Positions 34,763 to 44,386 of a stretch of 64,000 nucleotides of DNA are shown here, piece by piece (the stretch's first letter is position 1; the number at the start of each line of letters is the position of its first letter). Source of the DNA: Phycisphaerales bacterium. Its GTDB lineage: Bacteria; Planctomycetota; Phycisphaerae; Phycisphaerales; UBA1924. Both the position numbers and the translations under genes were made by a program. Location: positions 496,001 through 560,000 of the forward strand of contig JAJDDK010000006.1 in assembly GCA_029260345.1 (NCBI GenBank). Direction: 5' to 3'. The notes under the pieces are model-generated. The model was not told where the DNA came from and did no database searches. It saw only the letters and a list, made by a program, of their open reading frames with translations.

Positions 34763-35646
34763 TACGACTCGTGATCCCATCCCATCGCGGCGCCATCAAT
34801 AAATTCGCCATCAGGCGTGCGCACTCGGCAGCCCGATCCGGCATCCACCACACCAACCACTGTGACTGGCGTACCGGCGAGTTCTGCCGGCGCCTCGCCG
34901 CGGAGTGTGAAACATAACTCGTAATCCTCGCCGTCCTGCAAGGCGGATCGCCAGTCCGCGCCTTCGGCGCGCGGGAGCAGCGACGATTCGAGCGTGAGGC
35001 GCACTCCCGAGGCCGCCGCGATCCGGCCGGCGTCGCGTCCGAGACCATCGGAGAGGTCAATCATTGCCCCCAGCTTGTTTCCGAATGCATCACATAGGGC
35101 AGCGCCCTCAAGCAGGCGCGGCTCAAATGACAAATGTCGCCCGGTCGCAAGCGAATTCCCCAGTGAACCGGTCACACAGACGAGATCGCCCGACCGTGCC
35201 TGACTGCGCAACACGGCGCCGCGATCGCGATGCGGCGTGCCGATCACCGTCGTCGTGAGCACCGTCGGGCCGTCGGCAATCGCGATGTCACCGCCCACAA
35301 GCGGGCACGACCATCGCAGCGCCCAGCGGGCCATGGCGTCGAAAAGCTCATTGGCTTGGGTGAACTCCGAATTGATCGTCGCGGCGGCCAGCGCGCACAC
35401 CGGTGAGCCGCCCATCGCGGCGATGTCGGAAATCGAACGTGCAATGGCTTTGCGAGCCACCAGATCCAGCGGCGTATCAGCGTTGTAGTGCCGGCCTTCG
35501 ACAAGCTGATCCGTCGTCAGTAGCGCTGCGGGACCGTTGTCGGTGAGCCGCACGACGGCGCAGTCATCACCCGGGCCGACGACGACGTGTTCGCCAAGGC
35601 TGGTGGACCGCTGGTAGATGTGAGCGAGCAGTTCGGACTCACGCAT
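34762..35646 (-). CDS. thiL: Thiamine-monophosphate kinase
   Basis: A 294-residue enzyme that phosphorylates thiamine monophosphate to the diphosphate. GPGDDCAVV at 24-32 and LLTTDQLVEGRHY are the metal- and nucleotide-binding parts, followed by ARKAIARSISDIAAMGG and IDLSDGLGRDAGRIA. First gene of a three-gene operon; no other thiamine gene is in view. Confidence 0.94.
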   Translation of the reverse strand: MRESELLAHIYQRSTSLGEHVVVGPGDDCAVVRLTDNGPAALLTTDQLVEGRHYNADTPLDLVARKAIARSISDIAAMGGSPVCALAAATINSEFTQANELFDAMARWALRWSCPLVGGDIAIADGPTVLTTTVIGTPHRDRGAVLRSQARSGDLVCVTGSLGNSLATGRHLSFEPRLLEGAALCDAFGNKLGAMIDLSDGLGRDAGRIAAASGVRLTLESSLLPRAEGADWRSALQDGEDYELCFTLRGEAPAELAGTPVTVVGVVDAGSGCRVRTPDGEFIDGAAMGWDHES

Positions 35647-35713
35647 GAGGAGAAAGTACCCGGTAGGCCTGATAGCCGAAACACAAGCTTTGAGAGGCCT
35701 GACCCTCCCTAGT

Positions 35714-35741
35714 ACGTCCGATAATGCATGTTACGTTAAAC
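35714..35741 (+). other. Candidate dif (XerC/XerD) recombination site
   Basis: A 28-bp segment arranged 11+6+11 like bacterial dif: the right arm TTACGTTAAAC differs from the E. coli XerD arm TTATGTTAAAT at two positions, the centre is TGCATG (TGTATA in E. coli), and the left arm ends in ATAA as in the XerC arm. It lies in a non-coding gap between thiL and a protease gene. Chance similarity is possible; the outer left arm matches poorly. Confidence 0.4.
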
Positions 35742-35819
35742 AGGCCCGGATCTGGGAACCCTCAGGCAAGATCCTCAGGCCCTGGTCCCCGGTGGCTGGT
35801 CTCCAGTCCCTCGCGTCCC

Positions 35820-37259
35820 TCAGTTGACCGTCCAGTTCGACAGCAGGAACGCCAGATCAGACCCATTCACTGTTCCATCACCATTGATGTCGGCGCCGGT
35901 GCCCGTTCCGGGGCTGCCCCAGACGGACAGCAGGATGGCGATGTCCGTGCCGTTGATCACGCCGTCGCCGTTGAGATCGCCGGGGATGACGCAGTCATCC
36001 GTTCGGAAGTTGGCGACGATGATGCGTGAGTTATTGATCGACAACGTGTTGTGCGCCGACGTGGATAGTCCAGGAGCAACGCCGGTCGGTTGGCCACTGA
36101 AATTGACATCAGGATTCGAGAAGAATGGGATACGAGGTGCGAAGAGATTCGAGGTTCCCATGACGGTTCGAAAAGCGCCGTTGGGCGCTATGAATCCATG
36201 GGAGTAGTCGAAGGCGCCGTTGCTGCCGTCCGCCGCACGATCGTGACGGCTGCCTTGGTTGTGGCCGAGTTCGTGCGGGAAAGACAGGTTGCCGACGGCG
36301 CAATCGCGACGAACGACATTGAATGCGAGTGATTGAATGCCGGTGTTGGGAAACACAACGGAGAAGTTCGCGACGCCGCACGCGCCGATGTTGTTGACGA
36401 TCATACTGACGACGTCGGCGCCAACCTGATCACGCAGCGCGTGTGCGTCGTCCATGAAACCATCGTTGGGATTGGTCAGGCGATCGCGATCAGTGAATCC
36501 GTCGCCGCTCTCGTTGTACTCCACCATCGCAAAGCCGGACAGAACAGCGCCCGTAACAATGCCGCTGTTGAAATAGGTCTGATTTGTCGTGGAAACGCAG
36601 AGTTGCGCGAACCCCAACATCTGGCTGGAGCCGCCAATGCCTGCGACGGATGCCGGTGTGAAGAGGATGAGGAGCTTTGTTTCGCTGCCGTCATCAACGC
36701 AGAAGACCCCTTCCGTCGGCGCATCGGCCATTTCGATGGGCGCTGCTGCTGCGGGTTCGTCCGGTGTGTCACAGCCTGGGAACTTGGTCATATTCAGTTC
36801 CTGCACAGCGACGCCACCCGGTGTGGTGCGAATTTCAAACGTGCCAGCTTCGCCAGCCCAGATGTTGCCAAGGACATTCTCACCTTCGCGCACCAGGACC
36901 ATGGTTCCGCCGATGACGCCGTCAACTGAAGCGCCAATGGAGTAGCTGTCTTCACCGCGATACTCGATGCGATTGGGTCGCACGGTGAGCGCAACATCTT
37001 CGAATAACGCCAGCGTTGCGGCGTTGGTTTCCTTCGTCGCCAGTGCATCGAGCACTGCACGATTCACCGCAAGCGCGCCGAGGCGCTGCTGCGTGGGCAT
37101 CCACGGGAGATCCACGGCGGCGTCAGTCACTTCAGTGAGCGCCGGAATCAGTGTGACGTCGTTGACGCCCTCGCGGTCAGGGTCAGCGAAGGCGGCGGAG
37201 GCCGCGATCGCGACAAGGGTCAATGAGAGGGTCAGCGGCTTCAATGTCCGATTCAGCAT
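35820..37259 (-). CDS. Secreted reprolysin-like metallopeptidase with dockerin-like tail
   Basis: A 479-residue secreted protease starting MLNRTLKPLTLSLTLVAIAASAAFA, a clear signal peptide. A propeptide-like region runs to about 170; the catalytic domain contains the zinc site HELGHNQGSRHD near residue 327, with FRTVMGT after it as the Met-turn candidate. The last 60 residues are two dockerin-like loops (DLNGDGVINGTDIAILLSVWG and DINGDGTVNGSDLAFLLSNW). The pattern of metzincin plus tail repeats that of the protein at 13278, so both may be handled by the same surface system. A longer frame to 37373 lacks a signal at its start. Confidence 0.88.
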   Translation of the reverse strand: MLNRTLKPLTLSLTLVAIAASAAFADPDREGVNDVTLIPALTEVTDAAVDLPWMPTQQRLGALAVNRAVLDALATKETNAATLALFEDVALTVRPNRIEYRGEDSYSIGASVDGVIGGTMVLVREGENVLGNIWAGEAGTFEIRTTPGGVAVQELNMTKFPGCDTPDEPAAAAPIEMADAPTEGVFCVDDGSETKLLILFTPASVAGIGGSSQMLGFAQLCVSTTNQTYFNSGIVTGAVLSGFAMVEYNESGDGFTDRDRLTNPNDGFMDDAHALRDQVGADVVSMIVNNIGACGVANFSVVFPNTGIQSLAFNVVRRDCAVGNLSFPHELGHNQGSRHDRAADGSNGAFDYSHGFIAPNGAFRTVMGTSNLFAPRIPFFSNPDVNFSGQPTGVAPGLSTSAHNTLSINNSRIIVANFRTDDCVIPGDLNGDGVINGTDIAILLSVWGSPGTGTGADINGDGTVNGSDLAFLLSNWTVN

Positions 37260-37452
37260 TGGTGAATTCCCATCGTTTTTTGGACTGCGGTGAGATCTGG
37301 ATTCTAAACCACCGGCCGCCCTGCTCCCACCATCAACTTGGCGGAACGGGCGAACCGGCTCAAAAATAGGCACATTCTGTCAATCTGGGGCAAGTGAATC
37401 AGCCCATTTTCGGACGAACGGCGCCATCCATCTGACGCCGGCCCTCGGGGAT

Positions 37453-39306
37453 TCAGGCTTCCGTCAGGGCTCGCACGCAGGTGTCGATGACGTCATGCAT
37501 TTTCACGAACTCGCCTTTGCCGGCGTCGCCGCGGTGTTTGTATTCGACGCAGCCTTCGGCGAGGGCTTTGTCGCCGACCGTGAGCCGGATCGGAATGCCG
37601 ATGAGGTCAGCGTCCTTGAACTTCACTCCGGGCCGTTCGTCACGGTCGTCAACGAGCACGTCGATGCCCGCGTGTGAAAGGTCAGTGGCGAGCTGCTCAG
37701 CGGCAGTCATCAACTCCGAACCCGGCTCAATCTTCATGGGCGTGATGAGCACATGGAACGGCGCGATGGCGCCGGGCCAGATGATGCCGTCATCGTCGTG
37801 GCTCATTTCGACACATGCCTGCAGCGTGCGCGACACGCCGATGCCGTAGCAGCCCATGATGACGGGCACGCGATCTTGGTTCGGATCGAGCACATTGAGG
37901 CCCATTGCTTCGGAGTACTTCGTGCCGAGTTTGAAGATGTGCCCGACTTCGATGCCGCGACCTTCTTCGAGGGTGGCGCCCTTGGCTCGCGGCGACGGGT
38001 CCCCCGCCATCGCGTTGCGGACGTCGGCCACCTTTACATAGCTCTGGTTATTCAGGACGTCGCCCATTTCGCGGCGCCAGTTGAAGCGTTTGACGTGGTA
38101 GTCCTTCTCGTCAGCGCCGGTCGCCCAGAACATGGGTTTGCCCTTGGCGGCGTCCATGCCCTGCGCGGCGTCAGGATCGACGATGAGGAGGCAGTCCGTA
38201 CGGCCGACGATCACGCGCGGGCTGACGTAGCCGATGCTGAATCCAGCAGCTTTCGCTTCCGCTTCATCCGCGAGTGCGACGGGTCCACCGGCGGCGGCTT
38301 TGACTTTGCCTTCGTTGACGTCGTGGTCGCCGCGCACGACGGCGAGGATCCAGACAGGCGAGACACCCGCCCCACCGCTGTCGTGTCGTTTGAAAACGAC
38401 GGTCTTGAGCATGTTCGGCGGCTTGACCTTGAGGAACTTCCCTACTTCCTCGATGCCGGGCAGATTCGGCGTGTGAACTTTTTCGAGGTCTCCCGTTGGT
38501 TCGCCATCGAACGACCACGCGCGCTCGCCGGTTTCACACTTTTCGACGTTGGCGGCGTAGCCGGTTTCCGGACAGCGCAGAATGATGTCTTCACCGGCGT
38601 CGCAGTTCACCATGAATTCGTGACTCGCCGAGCCGCCGATGGGGCCGGCTTCAGCTTCGACGCGAGAGAAATCGAGGCCGCAGCGTTTGAAGATGTTGGA
38701 GTATGCGCGATCCATTGCGTCATACGTTTCGCCGAGGCCCCCTTCTCCATCGAGAGTGAGGTGAAACGAGTACGCGTCCTTCATGATGAACTCACGGCCG
38801 CGCAAAAGACCGGAGCGCGGGCGGAACTCATCGCGGAATTTTGTTTGGATTTGGTAGAGCGTGATCGGAAGCTGGCGATAACTCGACACGCCGGATTTCA
38901 TGAGTTCGGTGATGATCTCTTCGTGTGTCGGCGCCAGCGCCGTGATGCGTCCGTGCCGGTCGGTGAGTTTGAAGAGGTTGTCTCCGTAATCGACATCGCG
39001 CTTGGTTTCGGCGAAGAGCTCGATCGGCTCCATTGCGGGCATGAGCATTTCGCTCCCTCCCGCGTCGTTCATCTCTTCGCGCACGATGGCGCAGATCTTC
39101 TGGAGCGTGCGCCACGCCAGCGGAAGGTAGTCGTAAATGCCCGCGCCGACGCGTCGGATGTAGCCCGCGCGGACCAGCAATTTGTGGCTGATCGCCTCGG
39201 CGTCTGCGGGCGGTTCCTTGCTGGTCGGGATGAACGTGCGCGTCCAGCGCTGGATGTCGCCGCGATGGGGCGCCGCGAGGGAATGGGTGTGCGTTTTCGT
39301 GCTCAT
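37453..39306 (-). CDS. proS: Proline--tRNA ligase
   Basis: A 617-residue class II synthetase of the bacterial type with the editing insertion. TSKEPPADAEAISHKLLVRAGYIRRVGAGIYDYLPL, FRDEFRPRSGLLRGREFIMKDAYSFH and GCYGIGVSRTLQA are class II motifs 1-3; the INS editing domain runs from about 225 to 405. The start at 39306 is favoured; a frame to 39357 is longer than usual. Around residues 309-319 the loop SGGAGVSPVW is encoded by a copy of the dispersed GACGGGCG repeat (38351-38380), which looks like an in-frame insertion into the editing domain just before LAVVRGDHDVNE. Confidence 0.96.
   Translation of the reverse strand: MSTKTHTHSLAAPHRGDIQRWTRTFIPTSKEPPADAEAISHKLLVRAGYIRRVGAGIYDYLPLAWRTLQKICAIVREEMNDAGGSEMLMPAMEPIELFAETKRDVDYGDNLFKLTDRHGRITALAPTHEEIITELMKSGVSSYRQLPITLYQIQTKFRDEFRPRSGLLRGREFIMKDAYSFHLTLDGEGGLGETYDAMDRAYSNIFKRCGLDFSRVEAEAGPIGGSASHEFMVNCDAGEDIILRCPETGYAANVEKCETGERAWSFDGEPTGDLEKVHTPNLPGIEEVGKFLKVKPPNMLKTVVFKRHDSGGAGVSPVWILAVVRGDHDVNEGKVKAAAGGPVALADEAEAKAAGFSIGYVSPRVIVGRTDCLLIVDPDAAQGMDAAKGKPMFWATGADEKDYHVKRFNWRREMGDVLNNQSYVKVADVRNAMAGDPSPRAKGATLEEGRGIEVGHIFKLGTKYSEAMGLNVLDPNQDRVPVIMGCYGIGVSRTLQACVEMSHDDDGIIWPGAIAPFHVLITPMKIEPGSELMTAAEQLATDLSHAGIDVLVDDRDERPGVKFKDADLIGIPIRLTVGDKALAEGCVEYKHRGDAGKGEFVKMHDVIDTCVRALTEA
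38351..38380. repeat. GACGGGCG-family repeat inside proS
   Basis: Thirty bases that match the reverse complement of the unit at 4571-4600 at 25 of 30 positions, including the CAGAC start, GGCGAGAC middle and CCCACCG end. The changes keep the proS frame open. Confidence 0.75.
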
Positions 39307-39515
39307 GGAGGGCGGAGTGTACCGGGTGACGCGGGTCCCCGAGCCAAGTGCCCCCAACGATTCATCTGCAAGAGTTGATGTGGAATCTGGTGTGTCGTAG
39401 ACGCTGAGTCTGAGCGCCGCGAAGGCTCGGGCTTCAGAGCTGTGCTGTCCGGACCTTCGCTCGCGGTCGCTCGCTCAGATCCGGCGTCTTGAGATTGTCG
39501 CTTGCACGAAAGTCA

Positions 39516-40757
39516 TCAGCGCGCTGCAGCCGTCTGATTCGGCGCCTGGGATAACTCAAACGCTTCATGCACCGTGCGCAGCGCTTTTTCGCCATCCGCC
39601 TTATCGATGATGCAGGAGATCTTGATCTCCGACGTCGTGATGTTGCGGATGTTCACGTCTGCGTCGCCCAGCGCGCGGAACATCGTCGCCGCGACGCCGG
39701 TGTGGCTCCGCATGCCGACACCAACGACGGAAACTTTGGCGAGGCCGACATCAATGTGGACGGTGCCGTTCCCGAGTTCATCCACGATGCGCTGGGCGCA
39801 CGGGCCGGCGTCGGCGAGTTCGGCGTGCTCAACAGTGAATGAAATGGTCACCAGGCCCGAGCCGATTTCGTTCTGGATGATGTCGTCGACGAAGATTTCA
39901 TCCTCGGCCACTCGGCGGAAAATCGTCTCCGCAGTGCGCGGCGTGTTGGGCACGCCTGCGAGCGTGACACGACCAATGTCGGACTTCAGCGCAGCGCCGG
40001 ACACAACGATCTGTTCCATCTCGGGGGTCTCCGCAACAATCATGGTGCCCTCATCGGGGCGGTGGCTGTGCCGCACGTGAATGGGCACGTTGAAGTTTCG
40101 CCCGCAGAGGACGGCGCGCGGGTGCATGACTTTGGCGCCGAGCGAGGCGAGTTCGAGCATTTGTTCGTAACTGATGCGATCGAGCTTGCGCGCTTCGGGA
40201 ACAATGCGCGTGTCGGTTGTATAGACACCGTCCACATCGGTGTAGATTTCACAAACATCGGCTTTGAGAGCCGCGGCGAGGGCGACGGCGGTGAGGTCCG
40301 ATCCGCCGCGACCGAGGGTCGTGATGTCACCAGTACGGTTCACGCCTTGGAAACCCGCGACGACAACCACTTTGCCTTCATCAAGGTGAGTGCGCATGCG
40401 GTTGGCGTCGATCGAAGCGATGCGGGCGCGGGTGTGTGAATCCGTGGTTGAAACGCCGACCTGTTGACCGGTGAAGGAAATCGCGGGCAAATCCATCGCC
40501 TGAAGCGCCATGCTCATGAGCGCGGCGGAGAGGACTTCGCCGGTGGACAGCAACATGTCGAGTTCGCGCTTGGGAAGGTCCGGGTTGGCCTCGCGCGCGA
40601 GTTCGATGAGTCGGTCGGTCGTCTTGCCCATCGCGGAAACGACGACCACAACGTCATGCCCAGCTTCGCGCGCATCACGGGCGCGCTTGGCGCAGAGGCG
40701 AATCTTTTCGACCTCTGCGACGCTTGAACCACCGAATTTCTGAACAATCAAGCCCAC
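39516..40757 (-). CDS. lysC: Aspartate kinase
   Basis: A 413-residue monofunctional aspartate kinase, the first step to lysine, threonine, methionine and diaminopimelate. KFGGSSV at the N-terminus, FTGQQVGVSTTDSHTRARI, TLGRGGSDLTAVALAAAL and two C-terminal ACT domains (about 265-400, with VSVVGVGMRSHTGVAATMFRAL) that give feedback control. The start codon is GTG, with GGAG eight bases upstream. Confidence 0.95.
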   Translation of the reverse strand: MGLIVQKFGGSSVAEVEKIRLCAKRARDAREAGHDVVVVVSAMGKTTDRLIELAREANPDLPKRELDMLLSTGEVLSAALMSMALQAMDLPAISFTGQQVGVSTTDSHTRARIASIDANRMRTHLDEGKVVVVAGFQGVNRTGDITTLGRGGSDLTAVALAAALKADVCEIYTDVDGVYTTDTRIVPEARKLDRISYEQMLELASLGAKVMHPRAVLCGRNFNVPIHVRHSHRPDEGTMIVAETPEMEQIVVSGAALKSDIGRVTLAGVPNTPRTAETIFRRVAEDEIFVDDIIQNEIGSGLVTISFTVEHAELADAGPCAQRIVDELGNGTVHIDVGLAKVSVVGVGMRSHTGVAATMFRALGDADVNIRNITTSEIKISCIIDKADGEKALRTVHEAFELSQAPNQTAAAR

Positions 40758-40845
40758 GACATGCTCCAGCGTGGCATCTCAGGGAGTGAGGCCGACGGCG
40801 GCCCGAACAAAGTGCAATGTATCGAATTCCCGACGGACTCCGCGA

Positions 40846-42720
40846 TCACGTGGCTGATGCGGTGCGATCACGGGCTGCGCGCTCAGTGCGGCGGCGCTGG
40901 GATTCTTCCAGCACCCGTTTTCTCAGTCGGATCGAGGCCGGCGTGACCTCCACCAGCTCATCGGACTCGATGTACTCGAGGGCGGCTTCCAGCGAGAGCG
41001 TGCGCGGCGCCTTCAGGCCGACAAACGCCTCTTTGGTCGCGGAACGAATATTAGTCAGGTGCTTCATGCGCACCACGTTCGCAATGATGTCAGTCTCGCG
41101 ATTGTGCTCACCGACAATCTGTCCGCCGTACACCTCATCGCCGGGTTTCACGAACATGATGCCGCGGTCCGAGAGTTGCTCCAAGGCGTACGCCGTCACA
41201 CGACCGGCTTCGGTCGCGATGATCACGCCGTTGCCGCGACGCGGCAGATCACCGATCGTGGGTTCATAGCGGCTGAAATTATGGTGCATGATCGCATTGC
41301 CTTGCGTCGCGGTCAGCACGCGGCTGCGCAAGCCGATGAGTCCACGCGCTGTGATGTCGAACACCATGTGCGTGAAGTCTGTGCCGCGCGGCTCCATGTG
41401 CTGAAGCTCTGCACGTCGACCCCCCACCAGCTCCATGACCGGTCCGACAAACTCGGTCGGGCAGTCAATCACCAATCGCTCGATGGGTTCGTGAAGGACA
41501 CTGTCAACGTACTTGGTGACCACTTCGGGTTTGCCAACTGCAATCTCGTAGCCTTCGCGGCGCATGGTCTCGATCAGGACGCCCAAGTGGAGCAGGCCGC
41601 GCCCGGAGACGCTGAACTCATCCATGGATTCGCCCGGCTCGACGCGCAGTGCGACGTTCTTTTCAAGCTCGCGCGTGAGGCGATCGCGAATCTGGCGGCT
41701 GGTTACGAATTTGCCTTCGCGTCCGGCGAAAGGTGAACCATTGACGATGAACGTCATCGACAGCGTGGGCTCGTCGATCGTCACGGCCGTGAGCGCTTTG
41801 GCATTTTCCGGGTCGGCAAGCGTGTCGCCGATTTCGACTTGCTCGCCGCACACGACGGCGCACAGATCGCCGGCGCTCACTTCGTCAACTTCGACGCGAC
41901 CGAGACCCTGAAATCGCCACAATCCGCTGATGGCGGTGTCCACACGCGGATGTTTCCGCCGGAGCTGGGCAATGCGCTGACCCTTGCGAATGGTTCCCTC
42001 GTAGACGCGGCCGATGCCGATGCGTCCGAGGTATTCGCTGTAATCCAGCGTGGTGATCAGCATCTGGAGCGGCGCTTTGCGGTCGCCGCCGGGCGCCGGG
42101 ATGTGCTTCACAATGGAATCAAACACCGGACGCAAGTTCTCGCCAGGCTGATCGGGATCATCACCTGCCCAGCCGGCACGGGCGGAGGCGTAGATCACCG
42201 GGAACTCAAGCGCATCGTCATCGGCGCCAAGTTCGATGAACAGGTCAAGCACTTCATCAACGACTTCGTGCGCGCGAGCGTCGGGACGGTCGCACTTGTT
42301 CACGACCAGCACGAATCGAAGACCGGCTTCCAGCGCCTTGCTCACGACAAAACGCGTCTGCGGCATCGGGCCTTCGAAAGCATCCACCAGCAGGATGGCG
42401 CCGTCCGCCATGCGCAGGACGCGTTCGACCTCGCCGCCGAAATCGGCGTGACCGGGTGTGTCGATGACGTTGATTCGAACGTGCTCGCCGTCGGCGCCGA
42501 CGTAGTCAACGGCGCAATTCTTGGAGAGGATGGTGATGCCGCGCTCACGTTCGAGCGGGTTGGAGTCCATGATGAGGTTGTGCTGCCCGCCGGCGAGCTT
42601 GTCGAGTTCGCCCGTGCGGAACATGCCCGACTGCATGAGCAAGTGGTCCACCAAGGTGGTTTTGCCGTGATCGACGTGCGCGATGATGGCGACGTTTCGG
42701 ATGGCTGCGGGAGCGGGCAT
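40846..42720 (-). CDS. typA: Translational GTPase TypA/BipA
   Basis: A 624-residue elongation-factor-like GTPase. AHVDHGKT (14-21), [21 protein letters not shown] and NKCDRPDAR are G1, G3 and G4; domains II, III and V follow ([38 protein letters not shown]). TypA assists 50S maturation and growth under cold or stress. The ATG at 42720 gives the normal length; a frame to 42825 adds an unrelated tail. Confidence 0.95.
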   Translation of the reverse strand: MPAPAAIRNVAIIAHVDHGKTTLVDHLLMQSGMFRTGELDKLAGGQHNLIMDSNPLERERGITILSKNCAVDYVGADGEHVRINVIDTPGHADFGGEVERVLRMADGAILLVDAFEGPMPQTRFVVSKALEAGLRFVLVVNKCDRPDARAHEVVDEVLDLFIELGADDDALEFPVIYASARAGWAGDDPDQPGENLRPVFDSIVKHIPAPGGDRKAPLQMLITTLDYSEYLGRIGIGRVYEGTIRKGQRIAQLRRKHPRVDTAISGLWRFQGLGRVEVDEVSAGDLCAVVCGEQVEIGDTLADPENAKALTAVTIDEPTLSMTFIVNGSPFAGREGKFVTSRQIRDRLTRELEKNVALRVEPGESMDEFSVSGRGLLHLGVLIETMRREGYEIAVGKPEVVTKYVDSVLHEPIERLVIDCPTEFVGPVMELVGGRRAELQHMEPRGTDFTHMVFDITARGLIGLRSRVLTATQGNAIMHHNFSRYEPTIGDLPRRGNGVIIATEAGRVTAYALEQLSDRGIMFVKPGDEVYGGQIVGEHNRETDIIANVVRMKHLTNIRSATKEAFVGLKAPRTLSLEAALEYIESDELVEVTPASIRLRKRVLEESQRRRTERAARDRTASAT

Positions 42721-42845
42721 GGCGTTCTCAGAATTGGAGGATTCGTGCGAGCGCGGCGGGACCGAAGCCACCGGCGACGAATCAAGGCGGAGATCATAGC
42801 CGCCACAATGCTCGTCGCGCTGCAACTTTCGATGAATCTATGGAT

Positions 42846-44348
42846 TTAGCGTGATCGGACGCCGGACAGCTTCACCGTGATTTCTCCGCGGAGAAGTCCA
42901 TCGGCGAAGGCGGTGTGCCCGTCGATGGACTCGATCAGCGACAGAATTCGGGACAGCGTCTCGGTGGCCTCCGTGAGAAGACCGGCGTCGGCCAAGGCGC
43001 CTTGAAGCTCGCGTGGCTTCATGTGGAAATAGGAAATGGGCTCATCCACTCCAAGATTCCATGGTGGAGGCACGAACAGCGCTTGGACCGTCTGATCATG
43101 TGTATCTCGATCGCTCGCGAGCACCCACCAGCCACTGCGATCCGGGGCTTTCCGTGTTGATTGGTAGCTCCAGGTCAGGAGCAGTTCAGCCTGGCTCAGC
43201 GGGTTTCGCTGGGCGCGACCATCGGGATCACGACCGCTCAGGGCGATGGTCCTCGCGGCCCCAGGGAATTGACCGTCCAGCGTCGTGAACGATTCGTCGC
43301 TGACCCCGGTTCGATTCGCCGTGGCAATCTCGCGTGCAATGCCGGCAACCATGGCGTCGCCAATCATCGCCATTCGATCGACGTCTGACGTCTCGACGGC
43401 TAGCCCGACCGTGATGCCGCCCTCGGGCGCCTCCGCAACGGTGAGAGCCATGCGGCCGTCGATCGGCAGCGACAGTTGCTCAATCGCCCCTTTGCGGAGG
43501 TGGTTGAACAGCCACGACATTGGCAGATCCAGCGATTTCAGCGGCTCCACGATGGCGACCAGGCGATCATGCGAAAGCATCTTCCACTGCGCTTCGCTGA
43601 AAGGCGTTTTCGGCAAGTCCTCTTCGCACACCGCGGCGGTCAGGTTTGATTCGACCATGGCGCCGTCGACTGAAGCTGAGATGCTCAGCCATTCGGTTTC
43701 TGCGGTGGAAGACCGGACGAAGACAAAAGCGTGCGAGTCTGCCGGCGCCCGTGTCGCAGCCGCTTTGAACCCCGTGCAATCCGCGAGCGAAGGAAGCCTG
43801 TTTTTCGTCATTCGCGCGAGCAATTCGCCGAAGAGCGCATGGCTTTCAGTCGGCGCAAAGAGCAGCGTTGCACCATCGCTACGCCTTTCCGACGTGATCT
43901 GATAACGACCGTTTTCAATCAGTGCGATTGCTTTGTGGTGTCGAATGTCCTGCGGCTTGGCGCCCAGATCCGAAAGCAGTTTCTTGGCGACGCCGGCATC
44001 GACCTCACTCTCGAACGCCCACTCAAAACGATCGTCTTTGCCGCTGCGCCCAATAAACATGACGCGGTTCCCAAGCAGCAACCGGAACGCTTCGTCAGGA
44101 GGAATGTGCAGTTCGCCCGCCAGAGCGCGCCATGCGACCAGCGTCGTTTTGGGGGGAATGATGGTCGTGAGTAGCGTCGTCAGGGTTTCGCCTGAAGCGC
44201 CCTTGCCGAGTTCTGCCGCGTCGCGGACGACAACGAGCACGTCAATGTTCTCAGGCGCCCGGGTGGCCACTTCCGACCACATGTCCCCCGCCGGCGTTTG
44301 AGCGGCGACAGATGCGCACAGGCACAGATTGATCAGGGTGCGAAACAT
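42846..44348 (-). CDS. Secreted protein of unknown function in the sigma-factor operon
   Basis: A 500-residue protein with a probable signal peptide (MFRTLINLCLCASVAAQ). I recognise no domain. The body has alternating strands and helices, with phrases such as LVAWRALAGELHIPPDEAFRLLLGNRVMFIGRSG and PPWNLGVDEPISYFHMKPREL. It follows the anti-sigma gene on the same strand; a start at 44393 would overlap the anti-sigma stop (ATGGTGA), but only the ATG at 44348 puts the signal peptide first. The location suggests an exported product controlled by, or signalling to, the ECF sigma factor. Confidence 0.75.
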   Translation of the reverse strand: MFRTLINLCLCASVAAQTPAGDMWSEVATRAPENIDVLVVVRDAAELGKGASGETLTTLLTTIIPPKTTLVAWRALAGELHIPPDEAFRLLLGNRVMFIGRSGKDDRFEWAFESEVDAGVAKKLLSDLGAKPQDIRHHKAIALIENGRYQITSERRSDGATLLFAPTESHALFGELLARMTKNRLPSLADCTGFKAAATRAPADSHAFVFVRSSTAETEWLSISASVDGAMVESNLTAAVCEEDLPKTPFSEAQWKMLSHDRLVAIVEPLKSLDLPMSWLFNHLRKGAIEQLSLPIDGRMALTVAEAPEGGITVGLAVETSDVDRMAMIGDAMVAGIAREIATANRTGVSDESFTTLDGQFPGAARTIALSGRDPDGRAQRNPLSQAELLLTWSYQSTRKAPDRSGWWVLASDRDTHDQTVQALFVPPPWNLGVDEPISYFHMKPRELQGALADAGLLTEATETLSRILSLIESIDGHTAFADGLLRGEITVKLSGVRSR

Positions 44349-44386
44349 TGGTCTCTGCAATGTAGTGGACAGGGTGGGACGAGGAT

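Noticed and set aside
35735-35741. GTTAAAC as an integron core site
   Set aside because: Seven degenerate bases occur often by chance, and there is no second core site or palindrome; the dif reading explains more bases.
37753-39378. A 541-codon open frame on the plus strand opposite proS
   Set aside because: It lies wholly over proS, has no recognisable protein features and is explained by the high G+C third-position bias of the real gene.
41839-42849. A 336-codon frame on the plus strand opposite typA
   Set aside because: Shadow of typA with no independent support.
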